Of a stretch of DNA of 64,000 nt, positions 41,930 through 51,373 are shown piece after piece. The stretch's first letter is position 1. Each line of letters starts with the position of its first letter. The stretch spans positions 868,001-932,000 of the forward strand of contig CP036434.1 of the NCBI GenBank assembly GCA_007751475.1, read 5' to 3'. Under the pieces are notes generated by a model that worked only from the letters and a program-made list of their open reading frames with translations, had not been told where the DNA came from and ran no database searches. The DNA is from Saltatorellus ferox (GTDB lineage: Bacteria; Planctomycetota; UBA1135; GCA-002686595). The translations under genes were made by a program, and so were the position numbers.

Positions 41930-42913
41930 ATGCCCAATTCCACACGTCCCAAGCGCCTCCGGCGGCGCGTTCTCGAGTCGCGCCCTGTGTCCGCCTGCAT
42001 TCGTGCGGCCGAGCGGTCCCTCGGTCCGCGGGGCGGCGATTGTCTCGTCGTCGCGATGTTCCACGAGACCCTGAGCGCCGAGCGGTTCGCAGCGCAGCTG
42101 GACGTCCTGCTGGAAGGGCGCCAGGTCGTGAGCGGGCAGATGGTGGTCGACGCCTTCGCAGGCCAGGGTGAACTGCCAGCGAATTCGCTCTGGATCACCT
42201 TCGACGATGCCTACGGGGACTTCTACGACGTGGCCTGGCCTGTCCTGGAGCGGCGCGGTCTGCCCGTCACCCAGTTCATCGCCACGGGTTTCGTCGGGTC
42301 GTCGCCGGCAGCGTTCTGGTGGGACCGACTGCAGTCAGCGTTCAAGCACGGGCGGGCACGCTCGGTCGAGATCCCGCTGGCTCACGGTGGGACCACCGTC
42401 GTTTCGCTCTCTTCACGCGGCAAGGCGTGGAACCGCGCGCGGGCCGAGATCAAGCAGATGTCGCACACGCTCGCGATGGAGTCGGTCGATCAAATCATCG
42501 AGCGGCTCGACGCGCCCGACGGGATCGTCGAGTCCCGCGTGATGACCTGGGACGAGATCCGGAAACTCGTCGGACGGGGCCTGGAGGTCGGCGGCCACAC
42601 GCGCGAGCATCCGATGTTGGACCAGCTGACACGCGAGGCCGCGGCGGAGGAGATTGCCCACGGCTTCGAGGACCTGCGGGCGAACCTCGATTCCGTTCTG
42701 CCGGTCTTCGCCTACCCCTCGGGGCAGTACACCCAAGGCGTCATGGAGTCCGTTCGTCGCTGCGGAATCGACATGGCGGTGACCACGGTGAACGGATTCA
42801 ATCGCGTCGCGACGGTCGACCCGATGCAGATTCGACGCGTGCCGATCGGGCCGCTCGCCAACGAGGCCGCGGTGCGCTTGCGGCTGCTCATGGCCCGACA
42901 CGGCGGCGCGTGA
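41930..42913 (+). CDS. Polysaccharide deacetylase-family protein
   Basis: 327 residues, NodB fold. Motifs: WITFDDAY (catalytic base and metal Asp), GGHTREHPMLDQLT (metal His pair) and FAYPSGQY. An insert of about 90 residues (110-200) sits between the first two motifs, as in polysaccharide-locus deacetylases. It probably removes acetyl groups from the polymer or precursor. There is no signal peptide visible, so action may be cytoplasmic. It lies 6 bases after the polymerase gene and closes this co-directional run. Confidence 0.88.
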   Translation: MPNSTRPKRLRRRVLESRPVSACIRAAERSLGPRGGDCLVVAMFHETLSAERFAAQLDVLLEGRQVVSGQMVVDAFAGQGELPANSLWITFDDAYGDFYDVAWPVLERRGLPVTQFIATGFVGSSPAAFWWDRLQSAFKHGRARSVEIPLAHGGTTVVSLSSRGKAWNRARAEIKQMSHTLAMESVDQIIERLDAPDGIVESRVMTWDEIRKLVGRGLEVGGHTREHPMLDQLTREAAAEEIAHGFEDLRANLDSVLPVFAYPSGQYTQGVMESVRRCGIDMAVTTVNGFNRVATVDPMQIRRVPIGPLANEAAVRLRLLMARHGGA

Positions 42914-42918
42914 CCGGA

Positions 42919-44112
42919 CTATCGCTGGATTCGGCCGCGCAGCTTCGAGACCGATGGGCGCGGGTCGGACCAGCGGAACAGCGGAAGCACCCGATCGCCC
43001 GCAAGGGAGCGAATCCAGCTCAACACGCTGGTTTCACCGAGTCCGCGGAGCTCGCCCAGTGCGCGCAGGTCGCGCACGGGGTCCCAGAGCTTCAGTCCCG
43101 TTCGATAGGGGACCAGAGGCGCGCTCCTTTCAGGCTCCTCCCCCCGATCGGCGGCCATGAGGGAGCGGTAGACGATCCAGGCGGCGGGGATGCCTGCGCG
43201 GGTCAGAAGCTCCTGCGAGGCGGTGAACCTCGGGTTCACTTCGATGAGCGTCGGGAGCCCATCGCGTTCGTCGCGCTTGAACTCGATGTTGGCGTAGCCG
43301 GCGAAACCGACGGCGTCGAGCAGCGTGCGCGAGGCGCGGTTGATCTCCTCGTCGATGGTGGTGACGTGCAGCGTCCCGGGGCCCTGGTTCTTCGGGAAGC
43401 GTCGCAGGACCTGCTTCGTGAACTCGAAGAGCGACTCGCCGCTTCGGGGCCGATAGGCGTAGTAGGTGGTGGAGAGGCTGTCGGGGCCCGGGATGATCTC
43501 GGTGACGATCGCGTCGACGTCGGCTCCGCGCAGGCGAGCGCGCGCTGCCTCGAACTCGGCTCGGTCGTGGGCGATGAAGAGCTTCTGGCCCCCCTTGCCG
43601 AACTCCCGCTGGAACCTGTGGGAGTGGATCGGCTTGAGGAGGACCGCCGGGGGAGCGTGCTGAAATACCTCGTCAGCGTCTGCGTCCAGCGGCCATGTCC
43701 GAGGAAGGCGCACACCGGTGCCGGCTGCGAGTGCGGCGGTCTTGCCCTTGTCCAGGAAGGCGTCCAGATGCTCCGGCGAGGTCCTGTCCAGAAGGTGATG
43801 GCGGCGGAGCTCCGCATGGGCGCCGGCCACGAACTCGACCGCGTCGTCGTCGCACGGGAAAACCACCGCGCGCTGGAGCACGCGGTCGTCGCCGAGGAGC
43901 AGTCTGCGCCATACTTCAGGTGCTCCGTCCCGGGATGGGAACGGATGGGTGGCCGCCGCGCTCTTCGTGGACATCTCGGGCCGCCCCGCCTGCAGCGAAA
44001 GGTGGACGGGGACCCCATGTGCATGCAGCTCCCTCGCGACCGCGAGCGGTCCCGATGAGCCCCCGAGCAGCAGAACGGGGAGATGGGCAGGCGTGGCAGG
44101 GCGGATGGCCAT
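42919..44112 (-). CDS. ATP-grasp carboxylate-amine ligase-like protein
   Basis: 397 residues. An N-terminal Rossmann-like domain (LPVLLLGGSSGPLAVARELHAHG) precedes the ATP-grasp fold: VLLKPIHSHRF, VTEIIPGPDSL, and GYANIEFKRDERDG...LIEVNPRF, the last carrying the Mg-binding Glu and Asn. These enzymes couple an amino group to a carboxylate via acyl phosphate. In a polysaccharide locus it may add an amino acid to a uronic acid; this is inference. It is convergent with the deacetylase (5-base gap). Confidence 0.83.
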   Translation of the reverse strand: MAIRPATPAHLPVLLLGGSSGPLAVARELHAHGVPVHLSLQAGRPEMSTKSAAATHPFPSRDGAPEVWRRLLLGDDRVLQRAVVFPCDDDAVEFVAGAHAELRRHHLLDRTSPEHLDAFLDKGKTAALAAGTGVRLPRTWPLDADADEVFQHAPPAVLLKPIHSHRFQREFGKGGQKLFIAHDRAEFEAARARLRGADVDAIVTEIIPGPDSLSTTYYAYRPRSGESLFEFTKQVLRRFPKNQGPGTLHVTTIDEEINRASRTLLDAVGFAGYANIEFKRDERDGLPTLIEVNPRFTASQELLTRAGIPAAWIVYRSLMAADRGEEPERSAPLVPYRTGLKLWDPVRDLRALGELRGLGETSVLSWIRSLAGDRVLPLFRWSDPRPSVSKLRGRIQR

Positions 44113-44246
44113 GGCGAGCGGCAGACTCTACCGGAGCCACGCCGATCGGCCGGGGATCGAATGGCCGAAACGCGACTCGCTCCGCGGCGGCGTCTCACAT
44201 GAAAGATCCTCCGGGCCCGTTCATGGGGTAATCTTCCGCACCTTCC

Positions 44247-45449
44247 ATGGCGAACTCCACCTCGACGAATGCGGCCACGACGACGAATCGTCTGAAGGAC
44301 CTACCGGGCCTCGAGTTCCGGCTCGAATGGGTCTCTACGGCCGATGGCCTTCGTCGCCACGAAGGCGCGTGGCGACGGCTGGTCGAGACGGCCCTCGAGC
44401 CCAATGTCTTCTTCGAACCCGAGGTGCTCCTACCTTCGCTCGAAGGGCTGGCTGGCGCCTCGGTGCGGATCGGTCTCGTGCTCTCCAGGCCGAGGCAGGA
44501 CCCCGATGGGGGTGAGGTCCTGGCCGGCCTGTTCCCGGTGCGCACTCGGCGCGGGCATGCCGAGATCTGGCAGCACAGCTATGCGTTCCAGGGGACGCCG
44601 CTCGTTCGGGCCGAGGTGGCGAGCGAGGTCTGGAGCTTCTTTCTGAACGAAGCGTTAGGCGGCGGCGATGGCGGCGTGGGGAACGTGCTCCGCTGCCAGA
44701 CCCTGCGCGCCGACGGGCCCGGCGCGCGAGTTCTGCTCGACGTGGCGCGGACCCAGGGCCGCGCCCTTTGGCATCAGGACCTGCACCATCGCGCCGAGTT
44801 CCGGCCGAGCGATTCGGCGGAGAAGTTCATCTCCAGTTCGGTGGGGCGCAAGGTGCGTCGGAACCTGAAGCGGGAGCGCAAGATGCTCGGCGACCGCGGT
44901 GAGGTCACGACCCGGGTGGGCCGCATCGAGGCTGAGGCGGTCGACGCCTGGTGCGACGAGTTCCTCGCGCTGGAGGCGAGCGGCTGGAAGGGGCGCGCCG
45001 GGACGGCTCTGCAGTCGTCGGAGCGCGACGCGCGCTGGTTCCGTGGCATGGCGACATCGCTCGCCAGGGAGGGCCGGTTCCTCGGCGCCGAGATGCGCCT
45101 CGACGGCAAGGCGGTCGCCATGGGGACCATGCTCCAGGCCGCCTCCAACGGCCAGCCGAGCGAGGCCGCTTACTTCAAGATCGCCCACGACGAGTCGGTG
45201 CAAGGTGTCTCGCTCGGAGCCCTTCTTCAACTCGACTGGGTCGAGTGGCTCCACGGAGGCGAAGGACTCGCTAACGTGGACTCGTGCGCGATTCCAGGGC
45301 ATCCGATGATCGAGCGAATCTGGCACGACCGTCGGATGATCACGACGACCTGGCTCGGCGACGGGTCGCGCTGGAGCCGATGCAAGCTCTGGTTCTTCCA
45401 GACCGCCTATGGCCTCAAGGCTGCCCGTCGACCCCCCGCCGACTCCTGA
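44247..45449 (+). CDS. FemAB-like GNAT acyltransferase 2 of EPS locus
   Basis: 400 residues, Acetyltransf_6 type, same broad family as the product of 31563-32786. Recognisable parts are the long basic helix SSSVGRKVRRNLKRERKML (about 193-211), ALEASGWKGR and AAYFKIAHDESVQGVSLGALLQ. It probably transfers an acyl or aminoacyl group to a sugar precursor in the cytoplasm. The next gene starts 7 bases after its stop. Confidence 0.85.
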   Translation: MANSTSTNAATTTNRLKDLPGLEFRLEWVSTADGLRRHEGAWRRLVETALEPNVFFEPEVLLPSLEGLAGASVRIGLVLSRPRQDPDGGEVLAGLFPVRTRRGHAEIWQHSYAFQGTPLVRAEVASEVWSFFLNEALGGGDGGVGNVLRCQTLRADGPGARVLLDVARTQGRALWHQDLHHRAEFRPSDSAEKFISSSVGRKVRRNLKRERKMLGDRGEVTTRVGRIEAEAVDAWCDEFLALEASGWKGRAGTALQSSERDARWFRGMATSLAREGRFLGAEMRLDGKAVAMGTMLQAASNGQPSEAAYFKIAHDESVQGVSLGALLQLDWVEWLHGGEGLANVDSCAIPGHPMIERIWHDRRMITTTWLGDGSRWSRCKLWFFQTAYGLKAARRPPADS

Positions 45450-45456
45450 TGTCTCG

Positions 45457-46329
45457 ATGGACTCGCGACCTCCCTTTGGTTCCATGAACGACTGCAAACT
45501 CAAAGTAGACGCGGCGGACTTCCGCGGTGACTTCGGGCACCGGCCCTTCCGCCTTCAGCACGCGCTGGCGGACCATCCACTCTTCCAGGTGGAGCGGCTG
45601 ATCGAACTGTCCAAGGCTCTTCCTCCCGAACGCGTCGAGTGGAACGCCGGCTCCGTGCCGCTCGTGATCGATCCCAAGGATACGCCCAGCAACGGCCTGA
45701 CCGCCGAGGAGACCATCCGTCGGATCGCCGAGTGTGGGTCGTGGCTCGTGCTCAAGCACGTGCAGCTGGACGACGCGTACCGCGAACTCCTCGTCTCCTG
45801 CATCGATGAACTCTCCCCGATGCTGCGCGAACTCGGCCATGAGCCGTTCCGCCCGCAGGGGTTCATCTTCGTCTCGTCGCCGGGTGCCGTCACGCCCTTC
45901 CACATCGATCCGGAGAACAACTTTCTGATCCAGGTGCGTGGCCAGAAGACCATGTACACCCACGATCGCGAGGATCGGACGATGCTCAGCGACGAGGATC
46001 GCGAGCGCTTTGCCGCAGGCGGGCACCGGAACCTGCGCGCCGACGAGGCCAGCCTGGCCCATGCTGAGACGTTCGTGCTGAAGCCCGGCGACGGGCTGCA
46101 CGTGCCGCTCCATACGCCGCACTTCGTGAGGAACGGCGAGGGGGTCTCCATCTCCTTCAGCGTGACGTTCCAGACGCGCGCTTCTGACGCGGAGCACGGC
46201 GTGCTTTGGTGCAATCACAAGCTTCGACGGATCGGATTGAGACCGCGGCCCTATGGCGTATCGCCCGGTATCGATCGTCTGAAGCACGGCGTTTTCGGGG
46301 GCTTACGCGGTCTCAAACGTCTTCTGTGA
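45457..46329 (+). CDS. Cupin/JmjC-like oxygenase-family protein
   Basis: 290 residues. The core is a cupin_8/JmjC-like barrel: TPFHIDPENNFLIQVRGQKTM supplies the HxD metal pair, and GDGLHVPLHTPHFVRNG the distal His. This points to an Fe(II)/2-oxoglutarate-type hydroxylase, with substrate unknown. WNAGSVPLVIDPKDTPSNGLTAEETIRRI and WLVLKHVQLDDAYRELL precede it, as in related cupin proteins. Possible starts are 45457 and 45484; the earlier one avoids overlap with the upstream gene. Likely co-transcribed with FemAB-like gene 2. Confidence 0.83.
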   Translation: MDSRPPFGSMNDCKLKVDAADFRGDFGHRPFRLQHALADHPLFQVERLIELSKALPPERVEWNAGSVPLVIDPKDTPSNGLTAEETIRRIAECGSWLVLKHVQLDDAYRELLVSCIDELSPMLRELGHEPFRPQGFIFVSSPGAVTPFHIDPENNFLIQVRGQKTMYTHDREDRTMLSDEDRERFAAGGHRNLRADEASLAHAETFVLKPGDGLHVPLHTPHFVRNGEGVSISFSVTFQTRASDAEHGVLWCNHKLRRIGLRPRPYGVSPGIDRLKHGVFGGLRGLKRLL

Positions 46330-46525
46330 TGCGTGGCCGAAGCGCGTGAGCGGCGTGCTTGCCTGAATTCGGCGTCAGACGAGCGCAGACTCGCCTATCC
46401 AGCCAGGAGAGGAGTGATTAGGCTTCCGTCCTGCGCAGGGATCTCCCCGCGCAGCCTCGGAGTCCCCTGCCGTCGCCTCACTCCCTCTCCTCGCCACGTC
46501 GCCCGGAATTCCAGGGCGAGAACCT

Positions 46526-47893
46526 TTGAGCAGTCCATCGTCCGGTGGCCTGACCGTCACCCTGATCGGCGCTGACGGAGCAGGCAAGTCCACCGTCGCG
46601 CGCGCCCTCCGAGCGCGTTCGTCGCGTAAGGTCACCTATGTCTACATGGGGGCCAATCCGGAGGCTGCGACGCACATGCTGTTCACGACGCGGCTCTGGC
46701 TCCTGGGCAAGCGCGTGGTCGGCGGCAGGAAGCACGTCTCCGGACCTCCGGACCTGGACTCGCTGCGCAAGCGGCCGGCGAGGGCCGCGTCGCGGCTGCG
46801 GGGTCACCTGAAGTCTTTGATCAACCTCGGCGTCAACGGCCCGGAAGAGGTTTATCGACAGTGCGTATCGTGGTGGGCAGAGACCCGCGGTCGACTCGTG
46901 GTGCAGGATCGCCATCCGCTGCTCGACTACTACGCATCCGACGTGCTCGGACTGCGCGGCTGGCGCCGCGTCGGAGATCGCATCCACGGTTTTCTGATTC
47001 GTCGGGTGTACCGCGGACCGGGCCGTGTGCTGCTCCTCGATGCGCCGGCCGAGGTGCTCTTCGCGCGGAAGCCGGAAGGCACGCTTCGCTCGCTGGAAGC
47101 GCGCCGCGAAGAGTACCTCGCGCTCCGGGAGGTTATCCCGGATCTGCACGTCATCGACGTGGATCGACCGATCGACGCTGTGCTCGCGCACGTGGGGCGC
47201 CTGACGGGGGACCAGGCGACGGCCGAGGAGCGCGAGTACGTCCTCCCGTCGCCGTCCGCGTCCAGGGCCGACGAGCGCGTGGCGCAGCTCGCTAGCGGAA
47301 GAAACGCCGAAGTTCAGGGCGTGCTCGACCTTCTCGCCACCCTGGAGGAGACGGGCCATTCTGTCTGGCTCGATCGGGGTTGGGGGGTCGACGCGATCCT
47401 CGGATTCACGACTCGCGAGCATCGTGACGTCGATCTCGTGACCACGCCTGGCTCGCTGGGAGCCATGGCGGCTGCCCTGACGGCCGCTGGCTACGTCGAG
47501 CCGCAGGATTTTCCACGGGATTCGAGCCCGATGACGTCGGCGGACCGGATCGAACGGATCAGTCCCACGGGTCTCCGCGTGGAGATCCGCGCAACGAGCG
47601 AGGCGCTCGAGGACGGCTTCGGCGCGACCGGAAGCCTTGGCGGCGCGGCGGTGCCCTGCGTGGACGCTGCCCGCCAGCTCGGCTGGCGCGTCGGGCGCAA
47701 GCTGAACCGCAACGACGTCCAGGCCATCGAGCTGCTGCACGAATCCACCGGCACGCCAGTGCCCCATGAACTTCGACCTCTGGGCAAGGCCCGCGTCAGC
47801 TATCGAGCGCGCCGTCTGGCGCGAACGATCGTGACGCTGGGCACGCCCAATGCTCCGACACCCCGCTGGATCAACAGGCTTCGCCAGCGCTGA
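46526..47893 (+). CDS. Thymidylate-kinase-like / nucleotidyltransferase fusion
   Basis: 455 residues. The N-terminal half (about 1-235) is a P-loop kinase like thymidylate kinase: GADGAGKST (15-23), VVQDRHPLLDYYASD and a LID-like Arg-rich region. The C-terminal part (about 255-400) resembles ANT(2'')/LinF-type nucleotidyltransferases: VWLDRGWGVDAILGFTTREHRDVDLV, with RGW where GGW is usual. Joining both is unusual. Possible roles are phosphorylation then nucleotidylation of a sugar or precursor. TTG start, preceded by GGGCGAG. A ~195-base gap separates it from the cupin gene. Confidence 0.8.
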   Translation: MSSPSSGGLTVTLIGADGAGKSTVARALRARSSRKVTYVYMGANPEAATHMLFTTRLWLLGKRVVGGRKHVSGPPDLDSLRKRPARAASRLRGHLKSLINLGVNGPEEVYRQCVSWWAETRGRLVVQDRHPLLDYYASDVLGLRGWRRVGDRIHGFLIRRVYRGPGRVLLLDAPAEVLFARKPEGTLRSLEARREEYLALREVIPDLHVIDVDRPIDAVLAHVGRLTGDQATAEEREYVLPSPSASRADERVAQLASGRNAEVQGVLDLLATLEETGHSVWLDRGWGVDAILGFTTREHRDVDLVTTPGSLGAMAAALTAAGYVEPQDFPRDSSPMTSADRIERISPTGLRVEIRATSEALEDGFGATGSLGGAAVPCVDAARQLGWRVGRKLNRNDVQAIELLHESTGTPVPHELRPLGKARVSYRARRLARTIVTLGTPNAPTPRWINRLRQR

Positions 47894-47947
47894 TCGCCCC
47901 GTTTTCCTGGCTCTCCAGCTTTTCTCCTCAAGCCTCAGCTTTTCTCC

Positions 47948-50900
47948 GTGCGTTTTCTTCTCGCCTGCCTGGCCGCCACGGCCGCCCTCTCTTCTTTCGC
48001 CGCGGGACAGCGTCTGGCCGCTTCGGCTGCACCTCTGAACGGACCCGAGGGCGACAGCCCCGTCGGGGAACCCGTCATGGTAATGGTGCAGATCAGTGAC
48101 AGTCAGGCGATCACCGCGGCCGACCGCGCGCGCTTCGAGTTCGTCCTGTCGCACATCGTCGAAGCGGGTGCTCCCGGTGCGCTGATCCCTCGCAGGCCGG
48201 ACGTGATCCTGTTCCCCGGCGACTACGTGGACGACGACAGCGTGCTGGATCAGTGGACGTCGACGCGCGACACGATCCAGGCGATGATCACGGAGAACGG
48301 CTTCCCGCTCATCGGCACCCCCGGCAACCATGACCAGGAAGTCGGCGGGATCGCCAGGTACGAGGAGTACATCGCGGACTCCGGCGTCTGGGACTTCGGG
48401 AGCGAGTGGTTCACCGGCCAGAACGGTCCGTCGGGCTTCACCGGATGGAAGGGGCTGCGCTTCATCGGCTACAACGGCTCGAACGGCGCGTGGAACGTGA
48501 CCAGTCCGTCGGACCTGGCGGACGTCGAGGCGCGTGCAGCCGCGGCCTCCGCGAACTTCGAGAACATCATCCTCGTCGGGCACCACCGGCACAACGAGCG
48601 CGGCATGACGCCGATGGTCAACGTGCTGGAGAACTCGAGCTGCATCGGCTACATGCGCGGTCACCTCGATCAGCCAGCGATCGAGGCCGGACTCTCGGGT
48701 ATCACGAACCCGAACGTTCACGATCTCAACTCGAACTCCGTGATCGACGTCGGAGCGCTCCTCTACTACGAGATCTTCCCGGATCGAATCGAGTCCTACG
48801 TCCTCTCGCTGGCGTTCGGTCCGACGGAGCTACCGGAGCCGCAGACCATCTGGCTGCAGCATCCGATGGTCCCGGTGGTCCCGGTGGCGCCGCTGGCGAG
48901 CTTCAGCGCGAGCGAGGTGGCCGGCGCGGCGCCGCTGAACGTCGAGTTCACCGATACGTCGACGGGGCCTGCGACGGAGTGGCTTTGGGACTTCGGCGAC
49001 GGCGCGCAGTCCACGTACAAGAATCCCGACCACACCTACGTCCTGCCAGGCGTGTACACCGTCACGCTGACGGCGTCCAACGGCTCGGGGAGCGACGTCG
49101 TCGTTCGGACGAACCTGATCGATGTCTCCGGCTCCGTCCCGGAGAGCACCTTCGTGGCGACGGCCGACGCCATGGTGAAGTCGAGTTCGGCCAACCGGAA
49201 CTATGGCACCGATCCCGAGCTGCGGGTTCGCGAGGGTGAAGTCGAGTACCGGAGCTTCCTGCGCTTCGACGTCGACGGGATCGGCTCGCGGCCGATCACC
49301 GGCGCCTTCCTCCGACTCCAGGTCACCGACTCGAGCGTCGACGGAGGCTCCGTCACGCTGGTCGAGGACGACTGGGAGGAGAGTTCGGTGACGTACGCGA
49401 CCGCGCCGGCGGCGATCGGTGGCGTGCTCGATGCGGTCGGGTCCGTGGCCGTTGGCACCTTCGTGGAGTTCGACGTCTCGGCGGGCGTGCTCGGCGAGGG
49501 CGTGGTGAGCTTCGGACTCGCGAACGGCTCTTCCGACAGCGCCCTCTTCTCCAGCCGTGAAGGCTCGGTCCCGCCGGAGCTCATCGTCACGCTCGGGGCC
49601 CCGATGGCGCCCACGGTGGCGTTCTCGGCGAACGCGGTGACCGGTACGTCGCCGATGTCGGTGAACTTCACCGATGAGTCGACGGGTGGCGCTGTCGTCT
49701 GGAACTGGAGCTTCGGCGACGGGGGCACTTCGGTGGCCCAGAACCCGATGCACACCTACATGGCGCCCGGGACGTACTCCGTGACGCTGACGGCGATCAG
49801 CGAGGGCGGAACGGGGTCCCTCACCCGCACGGACCTGATCACGGTCGCGCCGCCGATCGTTCCCACGGCCGCGTTCTCGTCGGCGCCGCCCCGCGGTCGC
49901 GCACCGCTGGAGGTGACGTTCACCGACGAGTCGGAGGGCAACCCGACCGCCTGGCTCTGGGACTTCGGGGATGGGGCGACTTCGACCTCGCGCAACCCCG
50001 TCCACGTGTACACGCAGCCGGGGTCCCACACGGTCACCCTGACCGTTTCGACGACCGCTGGATTGGACGTTCTCGTCAAGCCTGGCGCTGTCTTCGTCCA
50101 GCCGGAGATCCCCACGGCCACCTTCGAGCCGGTGGCGGATGCGCGCGTTCGCTCGAACTCGCCGAACAACAACTACGGCTTCAGCGACTACCTCCAGGTC
50201 CGTGGCGGCGGAACCGAGTACCGGAGCTACCTGCAGTTCGACGTGACCGGCATCGGCGCGAACCCCGTTTCCTCGGCGGTCCTGCGGCTCTTCGTGACCG
50301 ATGGCACGCCGGTGGGTGGCACGGTGTATTCGGTCGGCTCTGGCTGGACCGAAGGCGGGATCACCTACGCGAACGCACCGGCTACGATCGGCGGCCCGAT
50401 CGGTTCGATCGGTGACATCACGGGCGGGCTCTGGGTCGAGATCGACGTGACGGCTGCCATCACGGGGGAGGGGCTACACTCCTTCGCGCTCCTGGAAGGC
50501 TCGACGAACAGCGCGCTCTATTCGAGCCGCGAGGGCTACCAGGCACCCCAGCTGGTGCTGACGCTCGACACCGTCACCACGGCCACGACGATCTCCGTCG
50601 CCGATGGTCAGGTCAAGTCGTCGAACCCAACGACGAACTACGGCGATCTCGACACGCTGCGGATCCGCGGTGGCAGCCCCTCCTACGCGTCCTACCTTCG
50701 GTTCGACGTCGCGGGTGTCGGTGGATCGTTCGTCGACACCGCCACGCTTCGCCTGTTCTCCGAGGACGGAAGTCGCTCAGGGGGCGAGGTCTACTTCGCG
50801 GCGAGCCCGTGGGACGAGCAGGGCCTCACCTCGGGGAACGCGCCTTCGCTCGTCGGTGCGGCGGTCGCCGCCGCCGACCAGGCGATCAGCGGCGGATGGA

Positions 50901-51037
50901 CGGAGTACGACCTGACCGGGGCCGTGCTCGGGGACGGAACTCTCTGGCTCGCCGTGGTGAGCAGCTCGACGGATAGCGCCATCTTCTCCAGTCGAGAAGG
51001 CGGGAACCCGCCCGAGCTAGTTCTGGCCCTTCGATAG
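47948..51037 (+). CDS. Secreted metallophosphatase with PKD and DNRLRE repeats
   Basis: 1029 residues. GTG start and signal peptide (about 1-20) lead into a calcineurin-like phosphoesterase domain (about 43-310) with FPGDYVDDD and GTPGNHDQE; the first metal motif reads DSQ instead of DxH. It continues PKD (about 315-395; WLWDFGDGA), DNRLRE (about 400-550), two PKD (about 560-735; WNWSFGDGG, WLWDFGDGA), and two DNRLRE domains (about 740-885, 890-1029). It is an extracellular, adhesin-like phosphoesterase, perhaps acting on the matrix made by the preceding locus. Its last 21 bases overlap the convergent DUF3240 gene. Confidence 0.88.
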   Translation: MRFLLACLAATAALSSFAAGQRLAASAAPLNGPEGDSPVGEPVMVMVQISDSQAITAADRARFEFVLSHIVEAGAPGALIPRRPDVILFPGDYVDDDSVLDQWTSTRDTIQAMITENGFPLIGTPGNHDQEVGGIARYEEYIADSGVWDFGSEWFTGQNGPSGFTGWKGLRFIGYNGSNGAWNVTSPSDLADVEARAAAASANFENIILVGHHRHNERGMTPMVNVLENSSCIGYMRGHLDQPAIEAGLSGITNPNVHDLNSNSVIDVGALLYYEIFPDRIESYVLSLAFGPTELPEPQTIWLQHPMVPVVPVAPLASFSASEVAGAAPLNVEFTDTSTGPATEWLWDFGDGAQSTYKNPDHTYVLPGVYTVTLTASNGSGSDVVVRTNLIDVSGSVPESTFVATADAMVKSSSANRNYGTDPELRVREGEVEYRSFLRFDVDGIGSRPITGAFLRLQVTDSSVDGGSVTLVEDDWEESSVTYATAPAAIGGVLDAVGSVAVGTFVEFDVSAGVLGEGVVSFGLANGSSDSALFSSREGSVPPELIVTLGAPMAPTVAFSANAVTGTSPMSVNFTDESTGGAVVWNWSFGDGGTSVAQNPMHTYMAPGTYSVTLTAISEGGTGSLTRTDLITVAPPIVPTAAFSSAPPRGRAPLEVTFTDESEGNPTAWLWDFGDGATSTSRNPVHVYTQPGSHTVTLTVSTTAGLDVLVKPGAVFVQPEIPTATFEPVADARVRSNSPNNNYGFSDYLQVRGGGTEYRSYLQFDVTGIGANPVSSAVLRLFVTDGTPVGGTVYSVGSGWTEGGITYANAPATIGGPIGSIGDITGGLWVEIDVTAAITGEGLHSFALLEGSTNSALYSSREGYQAPQLVLTLDTVTTATTISVADGQVKSSNPTTNYGDLDTLRIRGGSPSYASYLRFDVAGVGGSFVDTATLRLFSEDGSRSGGEVYFAASPWDEQGLTSGNAPSLVGAAVAAADQAISGGWTEYDLTGAVLGDGTLWLAVVSSSTDSAIFSSREGGNPPELVLALR

Positions 51038-51373
51038 CGACCCGGACCGGAGCACGGGGGTCACCGCATAGTGCCCTTTCGAGTCCGGTCCCAGGCCTGC
51101 CTGGACGCGGCCGAGGACAGGATCCACGGCGCTGGAAGGCAGGATGACCTCGATTCGCATACGCGGCACGAAGCCGACGACCAGATCGATCGCGTTCGCG
51201 TTGGCTTCCGACGGGTTCCGCGTGCTGTGTCCCTCGCAGCGGGTGAGCGTGAATCCGCTCACTTCCGGTGACGCGCGCAGCGCATCGATGACCACGTACT
51301 CCTCGGCGGGGTGCAGGTAGAGCGTGAGGCAGTTCATCGGGTTCTCCATCGGATTCTCCAGCTGGGTTTCCAT
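51017..51373 (-). CDS. DUF3240 (PII-like) protein of metal-efflux operon
   Basis: 118 residues. The core CLTLYLHPAEEYVVIDALR, GFTLTRCEGHS and VDLVVGFVPRMRIEVILP matches DUF3240, a PII-like fold regularly found next to HME-RND pumps. It may sense metal or regulate the pump; its mechanism is unknown. The start codon overlaps the stop of the RND gene upstream (51373), so it is coupled and is last in the operon. Its 3' end overlaps the convergent phosphatase gene by 21 bases. Confidence 0.83.
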   Translation of the reverse strand: METQLENPMENPMNCLTLYLHPAEEYVVIDALRASPEVSGFTLTRCEGHSTRNPSEANANAIDLVVGFVPRMRIEVILPSSAVDPVLGRVQAGLGPDSKGHYAVTPVLRSGSLSKGQN

